From positions 239,001 to 303,000 of the forward strand of contig NC_013851.1 of the NCBI RefSeq assembly GCF_000025485.1: a stretch of 64,000 nt of DNA. The letters are read 5' to 3'. Positions 59,278-64,000 of this stretch are shown here, one piece after another. Every line of letters begins with the position of its first letter. The stretch's first letter is position 1. The position numbers and the translations under genes were made by a program. Under the pieces are notes generated by a model. The model saw only the letters and a list, made by a program, of their open reading frames with translations. It did no database searches and was not told where the DNA came from. The stretch comes from Allochromatium vinosum DSM 180. Its GTDB lineage: Bacteria > Pseudomonadota > Gammaproteobacteria > Chromatiales > Chromatiaceae.

Positions 59278-61538
59278 GCAGGAGCCTCCGGTTCAGGTTC
59301 GGCGACCGGCTGAGGAATCGGATCCGGCACGCGACAGGAGCGGAAGAAGTCGTAATGGTCGATCGCCTCCAGGATGCCCTTGGCATGGGCCTGCTCGGCG
59401 AAATAGATCCGGTCGAGATCGGCGAGCTGCGACAGTTCCTCGTGATGGCGATTGGCGACCACCACCGCCAGCGTATTGCCGCGCATCATGTCCTCGTCCG
59501 CGCCCGAGCCGCCGACCACCAGCACATGCTCCAGCGGGATGCCGAAGCGGTGGGTGACATAGCGCACCGCCTGACCCTTGCTGGCGCGGATCGGCACGAT
59601 GTCGAGGAACTGGCCGAAGGCATGGATGACGTTGACGCTCAGCTCGCGCGTGCGCAGCAGGGTGGAGATCTCTTCGACCGAGGGCGCGATCGTCGGATCA
59701 TAGTGATAGGAGATCTTGAACCGGCTCTGCTCGATCTTGCGCTGCGGCACCAGTCCGGGGATCTCAGCCAGCGCCCGACGCACGGCGCGCGGACTCCAGA
59801 GATGATCGACATGGTCGGCCCAGTAGTCGTCGAGCACCAGTTGACCGCTGTAATGGATCTCGGTGCCAAGACTGGTGATGAGCACGTCCGGCACCGGAAT
59901 GCCGTGGCGTTTGAGTTCGATCAGCACCGAGTCGAGCCGGCGTCCGGTGACGATGCCGAAGTTGGCGCAGCGTTTGTTGCGCTTCATCATCGCCACGAAC
60001 TGCTCGACGCCCTCGGGATCGCCGAGCAGGCTCTGATCGAGATCGGTGAAGAGTGCGCGGTCGCGGTAGACCATGGCGCGGCGCATCGGCGGCGTGTCGG
60101 GAATGTGCTCGTGAAGCTCGGTCAGCGGGCCGATCAGCGCGCGGTAGCGCTCGGCATGGGACGTCCACGAATAGAAGCGGCGCACGCCGGCCAGACCGTT
60201 TTGGGAATAGGTCGTCCAGGTTTCGCGGTCTTCCAGGATCTTCAGCAGCGCCTCGGCGATGGCCGTGCGGTCGAGCGGATCGACCAGCAGACCGTTTTTG
60301 CAGTTGCCGATGATGTCGACCGGGCCGCCGTTCTCGGTCGCCACCAGCGGCAGTCCGGTCGCCGCCGCTTCGAGCAGCGTCAGTCCGAACGGCTCGGTGA
60401 GCGCCGGATTGATGAAGACCCCGCCCGAGCGCGCCACCAGCCGATAGATCTCCGGGACTTCGTCCGCGCTGTGGTGCTTGGGCAGCGCGACCTGACCGTA
60501 GAGATCATGGGCGTCGATGGTGATGAGAATATCGGTCAGGACGGTGCGCGCGCCCTCGTCGAGATCGCGGATGTCGTCGCGGTTGCCGGCGACGATCAGC
60601 AGATTGGCCAGCGCGCGCAGACGCGGACTCTCGGCATAGGCCTCGACCAGGGCGATGATGTTCTTGCGATGGTCGGCGCGCGAGAGGGCCAGGATCAGCG
60701 GTTTGTCCGGCTCGTCGAGAAAGCGCTCGACGACCTCGGCGAAGGGCGGGAGCGGATCGTCGTCGGCCGGGGGATGGAACTGCTTGAGATCCGTGCCGGG
60801 CGGGATGACGCGCATGCGCTCGGGCAGATAGTAGTCGTAGAGTCCGTACTGTTCCTCGATCTCGTTGTGGGTGCTGGTGATGACCAGCTCGGCCGTGGCC
60901 AGGGTCGTTTCCTCGGCATCGATGCGGCGCAGCATGTTGTAGCGCGCGTCGATCTGATCGCTGTCGAGACCGGCGGCCAGCAGGCGCTGGCGCTTGTCGC
61001 GTCCGAGCGAGTGGCCGGTGTGCACCAGGGGCACGCCGATGAGATTGGCCAGCCGTGACCCGACATAGCCGGCGTCGGCATAGTGGCTGTGGATGATGTC
61101 GGGCCACTGGCCCTGTTCGTGCAGCAAGGCGGTCAGGTTGTCGACGAAGCCGTCGAGGTGGTCCCAGAGCTGTTCCTTGGGCAGATAGCCCTCGGGACCG
61201 GCGTCGAGCCGCAGGATGCGCGCTTTCGCGTTGAGCGGCTCGACGGCTTCGGCGTAATCGGGACTGACGGCCGGGTCGACGACGCGCCGCGTCACCAGAT
61301 CGACACGCGAGACGTCGGCGCGTTCGCCGAGTGCGCGGGCCAGATCGACCACGTATTTGGTCTGCCCGCCGGTGTCCGCGTCCCGTCCGAGTTCCAGGTC
61401 ATGACCACGGATCAGTCCGTGGAGGCTGAGCATCAGGATGTACATCGGGTGAAGTTCCCCCGTTTCCTGGCGACCGCGAAGGGCGGTGCCTTCTGTCTCC
61501 ATGGTTTTCAGGGTAAGGGACTTTGCCGCGGATGCCAA
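59274..61538 (-). CDS. sps: Sucrose-phosphate synthase with C-terminal HAD-like domain
   Basis: 754 aa (an ATG at 61502 is also possible). Residues of about 30-480 are the GT4 catalytic part: SLHGLIRGHDLELGRDADTG with GGQTKYVVDLARAL, HSHYADAGYVGSRL, VHTGHSLGRDKRQRLL and PFGLTLLEAAATGLPLVATE. Residues of about 490-740 form a HAD-like domain (LFTDLDQSLLG, IVTGRRLDSVLI, GGSGADEDMM) that keeps the first aspartates but has GGSGADED where phosphatases have GDSGND, so it is probably regulatory and not catalytic. It joins UDP-glucose and fructose-6-phosphate. First gene of the sucrose cluster; the 175-bp gap upstream (61539-61713) is a divergent promoter region. Confidence 0.94.
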   Translation of the reverse strand: MASAAKSLTLKTMETEGTALRGRQETGELHPMYILMLSLHGLIRGHDLELGRDADTGGQTKYVVDLARALGERADVSRVDLVTRRVVDPAVSPDYAEAVEPLNAKARILRLDAGPEGYLPKEQLWDHLDGFVDNLTALLHEQGQWPDIIHSHYADAGYVGSRLANLIGVPLVHTGHSLGRDKRQRLLAAGLDSDQIDARYNMLRRIDAEETTLATAELVITSTHNEIEEQYGLYDYYLPERMRVIPPGTDLKQFHPPADDDPLPPFAEVVERFLDEPDKPLILALSRADHRKNIIALVEAYAESPRLRALANLLIVAGNRDDIRDLDEGARTVLTDILITIDAHDLYGQVALPKHHSADEVPEIYRLVARSGGVFINPALTEPFGLTLLEAAATGLPLVATENGGPVDIIGNCKNGLLVDPLDRTAIAEALLKILEDRETWTTYSQNGLAGVRRFYSWTSHAERYRALIGPLTELHEHIPDTPPMRRAMVYRDRALFTDLDQSLLGDPEGVEQFVAMMKRNKRCANFGIVTGRRLDSVLIELKRHGIPVPDVLITSLGTEIHYSGQLVLDDYWADHVDHLWSPRAVRRALAEIPGLVPQRKIEQSRFKISYHYDPTIAPSVEEISTLLRTRELSVNVIHAFGQFLDIVPIRASKGQAVRYVTHRFGIPLEHVLVVGGSGADEDMMRGNTLAVVVANRHHEELSQLADLDRIYFAEQAHAKGILEAIDHYDFFRSCRVPDPIPQPVAEPEPEAPA

Positions 61539-61713
61539 TCATGGTGTTTCGCTCCCGACAGACTGGAGCACGCGGCCATCGATTGATGCCTACGCCCGAT
61601 CAACGTACATTGGTCTGCATCAAGCCAATACAGACCGTGAGCGGACTCAGTTGAAATGATTGGCGTCCTCGCCTATCGCTTTTTGGTGTATATGAGAGTG
61701 ATCTGACCATCCC

Positions 61714-62130
61714 ATGAATCCAAGCCAAATCCAGGACTTTTTCCGTAACGACCGTTTCGCCGCCCATGTCGGCATCGAGCTGCTGGAGGTCGGGTCGGGG
61801 CGTGCGCGTGCTCAGTTGCTGATCGACGACCGGCACCTGAACGCCGTCGGCGTGGCGCACGGCGCGGCCATCTTCAGTCTGGCCGATCTGGTGTTCGCGG
61901 TCGCCTCCAACTCACATGGCACGGTCGCGCTCGGCGTGAACGTCTCGGTCTCCTTCATGAAGGCGGCGCGGTGCGGGTTGCTGATCGCCGAGGCCGATGA
62001 GGTGTCGATCAATCCCAAGCTCGCGACCTATGTGATCCGCGTCAGCGACGAGGCCGGTCAAGCCGTGGCGCTGATGCAGGGGACCGTCTATCGCAAACAG
62101 GAGGCGCTCGATGACTACATCGGCCGTTGA
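61714..62130 (+). CDS. PaaI-family hotdog thioesterase
   Basis: 138 aa. The hotdog fold is evident from FAAHVGIELLEVGSGRARAQ, HLNAVGVAHGAAIFSLADL (the VHGG-like active-site loop) and GVNVSVSFMKAA. It probably hydrolyses an acyl-CoA or aryl-CoA in the cytoplasm; the PaaI resemblance does not prove a phenylacetate role, and no paa genes are present. It overlaps the next gene by 20 bp. Confidence 0.82.
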   Translation: MNPSQIQDFFRNDRFAAHVGIELLEVGSGRARAQLLIDDRHLNAVGVAHGAAIFSLADLVFAVASNSHGTVALGVNVSVSFMKAARCGLLIAEADEVSINPKLATYVIRVSDEAGQAVALMQGTVYRKQEALDDYIGR

Positions 62131-62944
62131 CGGATATTCGCCCGACGCCGGACCGGAGCCGCTGGACGACGTGGAGACCGAAGCCCGTGAGCCGGTCGCC
62201 TTCGGTCTGATCGTCATCGGCGACGAAGTGCTCAACGGCGCGCGCGTCGACGGGCATCTGCCCGCCTTCAAGCGCCTGATCGGAGAACGCGGTCATACCC
62301 TGGCCCGCTACTGGATGCTCCCCGACGACCCGGACGTGCTGACGACGCATCTGCGCTTCTCGATGGGACGACCCGAGCCGGTGTTCGTCTGCGGCGGTAT
62401 CGGCGCGACCCCGGACGATCACACCCGCGCCTGTGCCGCCGCCGCCGCCCATGTCGAGCTGGTGCGCCATCCCGAGGCGGCACGTCTGATTGAGGACAAG
62501 TTTGGCGAGTCGGCCTATCCGCACCGCATCCTCATGGCCGATCTGCCGGCGGGGGCGGATCTGGTGCCCAACCCGGTCAATCAGATGCCGGGCTTCACGC
62601 TGGCGCGGCACTGGTTCCTGCCCGGATTCCCGAAGATGGCCTGGCCGATGGCCGAATGGGTGCTGGACCGGCACTTCGGGCGCTGTGTCCAGGCGCGCGA
62701 GTCAGCGGTGCTGGTGCGCGGCGTGCCCGAGAGTCAGTTGATCCCGCTGATGCGCCGTCTGACCCTGGAGTATCCCGAACTCAAGCACTTCAGCCTGCCG
62801 CACATGGGCGAGGATCCGCACATCCGGCTCGGTTTTCGCGGACGCGATGGACTCGACGACGCCATGCGCGAGTTGCGTCAGGCGCTCGACGAGGCTGCGT
62901 TCGAGTACATCGAGGCGCCGGTCGATGGAGCGCGGGAGGACTGA
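62111..62944 (+). CDS. CinA/MoaB-like molybdopterin-binding domain protein
   Basis: 277 aa. FGLIVIGDEVLNGARVDGHL and the GGIGATPDDHT loop are the MoCF-type (MoaB/MogA/CinA N-terminal) signature. The C-terminal third (SQLIPLMRRLTLEYPELKHF, MGEDPHIRLGF) is found in CinA-like proteins without the deamidase domain. The function is not established; a nucleotide- or cofactor-processing role is likely. Its start overlaps the thioesterase gene by 20 bp. Confidence 0.75.
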   Translation: MTTSAVDGYSPDAGPEPLDDVETEAREPVAFGLIVIGDEVLNGARVDGHLPAFKRLIGERGHTLARYWMLPDDPDVLTTHLRFSMGRPEPVFVCGGIGATPDDHTRACAAAAAHVELVRHPEAARLIEDKFGESAYPHRILMADLPAGADLVPNPVNQMPGFTLARHWFLPGFPKMAWPMAEWVLDRHFGRCVQARESAVLVRGVPESQLIPLMRRLTLEYPELKHFSLPHMGEDPHIRLGFRGRDGLDDAMRELRQALDEAAFEYIEAPVDGARED

Positions 62945-62971
62945 ACAACGGCCGCGCCCTCGGGACGCGGC

Positions 62972-63307
62972 TCAGGAATACCCGCTGTCGCGATAAGCGC
63001 GCTGCATCCGGCTGAGCTTATCGATACGGCCCTCGCCCTGGAGCTCGGCGATGGCCTCGCGCAACGCCTGCCGCTGCGTGCCGGCGAGTGCCGCGACGGT
63101 CGCCTCGTGGCGGCGCACCGCGCGCAGGCGCTCGGCATCCTCTTCGGTGATGGGTTCATGCGCGGCGCGTTCGACGATCGACTCGATCAGGACGCGGCGG
63201 CGCTTCTGCAAGCGCTCGACCATGTCCCAGTCGTCGCCCTGGGCAGCCGGCTTCATCTGATCCGTTGCCGCGACCAGATCGCTGATGAGATCCGTCAGAT
63301 TGGCCAT
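62972..63307 (-). CDS. Small helical protein, FliT-like
   Basis: 111 aa from MANLTDLISDLVAATDQM (63307), preceded by GGAGAG at good spacing; the longer open frame to 63415 is not preferred. It is entirely alpha-helical, with WDMVERLQKRRRVLIESIV and LRAVRRHEATVAAL, a length and pattern like the flagellar chaperone FliT. No flagellar genes are in the window, so the name is tentative. Confidence 0.5.
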   Translation of the reverse strand: MANLTDLISDLVAATDQMKPAAQGDDWDMVERLQKRRRVLIESIVERAAHEPITEEDAERLRAVRRHEATVAALAGTQRQALREAIAELQGEGRIDKLSRMQRAYRDSGYS

Positions 63308-63403
63308 CGATACTCTCCAGCTCAAACGGGTTCGGTGGTATCCGATCCGGGGGTGTCGGTTTAATATGCCAGCTTCGCCCACGGTCGACGAGGATCTCTT
63401 TCG

Positions 63404-64000
63404 ATGCCAGCTCATACCGCTATGCCGGAATGCCGGATCTCGCCCGCTCGTTCGTCTGCTCGCTCACGTCTGTCCCCGCCCATCTCGACATCCACCCGCT
63501 ACCTTCAGGCCGGCGTGCTGTGCGCCGCGTTGGCCCTGGCACTCACCGGCTGCGAACCGGCCAAGCCCACGGCCGCCAAGCGCGAGATGCCGCCGCCGAG
63601 CGTGATCGCGGTCGCCGCCGAGACCCGGACCATCGAGGACGAGGCCAAGTTCGTCGGGCGTGTGGTCGCGGTCGACCGGGTCGAGCTGCGCGCCCGTGTC
63701 GAGGGCTTCCTCAAGGAGCGACGCTTCAAGGAGGGCCAGACGGTCGTCGTCGGTGACGTCCTCTTCCTGATCGAGCCTGATCAATATGCCGCCGTGGTCG
63801 AGCAGCGTGAAGCCGATCTGGAGAAGGCCAAGGCCGATTCACAGAACGCCGATGCGCAGCTCGCGCGCGGTCTGGAGCTGCTCAAGCAGAAGAACATCGC
63901 CCAAGCCAAGGTCGACGAACTCCAGGCCGCCGCCGCCGTCGCCAAGGCCAGCATCGCCCAGGCCCAGGCGGCCTTGAACGCCGCGCGCCTGGATCTGAGC
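63404..64000 (+). CDS. RND efflux periplasmic adaptor lipoprotein (AcrA/MexA family), 3' end outside window
   Basis: The frame runs from ATG 63404 off the right edge (199 codons visible). After a hydrophobic stretch (LCAALALAL) comes the lipobox LTGC, so it is a lipoprotein of the inner membrane. The lipoyl half (VGRVVAVDRVELRARVEGFL, FKEGQTVVVGDVLFLIEPDQ) and the coiled-coil hairpin (LEKAKADSQNADAQLARGLE) are typical. It would connect an RND pump with a TolC-type channel. The pump gene presumably follows beyond the window. Confidence 0.88.
   Translation, partial: MPAHTAMPECRISPARSSARSRLSPPISTSTRYLQAGVLCAALALALTGCEPAKPTAAKREMPPPSVIAVAAETRTIEDEAKFVGRVVAVDRVELRARVEGFLKERRFKEGQTVVVGDVLFLIEPDQYAAVVEQREADLEKAKADSQNADAQLARGLELLKQKNIAQAKVDELQAAAAVAKASIAQAQAALNAARLDLS

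Noticed and set aside
59355-61058. 567-aa open frame on the + strand opposite sucrose-phosphate synthase
   Set aside because: Shadow of a high-GC gene; no recognisable motif, while the - strand frame is a clear enzyme.

Overview
The window comes from a GC-rich gammaproteobacterium. A purple sulfur bacterium of the Chromatiales is a reasonable inference: there is a complete sucrose (compatible solute) synthesis cluster with amylosucrase, a UDP-sulfoquinovose synthase and PAPS-type sulfotransferases, but no ribosomal or photosynthesis marker is present to prove it. No rRNA, tRNA, CRISPR array or replication origin was recognised.

Region 1 (1-16.6 kb) is a surface-polysaccharide locus on the + strand. 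It holds a broken UDP-sugar 4,6-dehydratase, a UDP-sulfoquinovose synthase, three large GT4-type glycosyltransferases in an AT-rich block (2.3-9.6 kb), an NAD-dependent sugar epimerase, a GT2 glycosyltransferase, a GT-B protein and two sulfotransferases. It has been hit repeatedly by mobile DNA: two copies of a 105-bp MITE-like element with 9-bp target duplications (one inside the dehydratase), a 970-bp IS5-type element inside a glycosyltransferase that would otherwise encode 968 aa, a second IS5-type element (about 819 bp) and an IS3-type remnant. The gene content points to a sulfonated and/or sulfated glycan.

Region 2 (16.6-41.2 kb) looks like a self-contained type I secretion module. Two giant RTX proteins (3764 and 2291 aa, - strand) each begin with a DUF4347 domain, continue with VCBS/cadherin-like repeats and end in RTX repeats and a secretion signal. 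Their 3' ends are almost identical over about 2.7 kb. Next to them are an OmpR-family response regulator (- strand) and, divergently, a 7TMR-DISM histidine kinase, a PrtD-type ABC exporter and an HlyD-type adaptor (+ strand). Three YTCAC motifs at exactly 10-bp spacing occur twice, once before the 2291-aa RTX gene and once between regulator and kinase; they are good candidates for the regulator's binding boxes. No TolC-type outer-membrane gene is in the window.

Region 3 (41.2-47.6 kb) has housekeeping and envelope genes: wecB, glmS, a Kef-type cation/proton antiporter and an ABC1/UbiB-like kinase.

Region 4 (47.7-61.5 kb, all - strand) holds sucrose-phosphate synthase, sucrose phosphatase and fructokinase, then a VapBC-type toxin-antitoxin pair and an AAA ATPase/DUF4276 (TOPRIM-like) pair, then amylosucrase, a dicarboxylate symporter, a beta-carbonic anhydrase and a hybrid histidine kinase. 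The toxin and ATPase genes sit between fructokinase and amylosucrase, members of a cluster that is contiguous in other bacteria, so they look like an inserted defence-type cassette. From vapB to the hybrid kinase no gap exceeds about 61 bp.

Region 5 (61.7-64 kb) holds a PaaI-like thioesterase, a CinA/MoaB-like protein, a FliT-like small protein and the start of an RND-type periplasmic adaptor lipoprotein that runs off the window.
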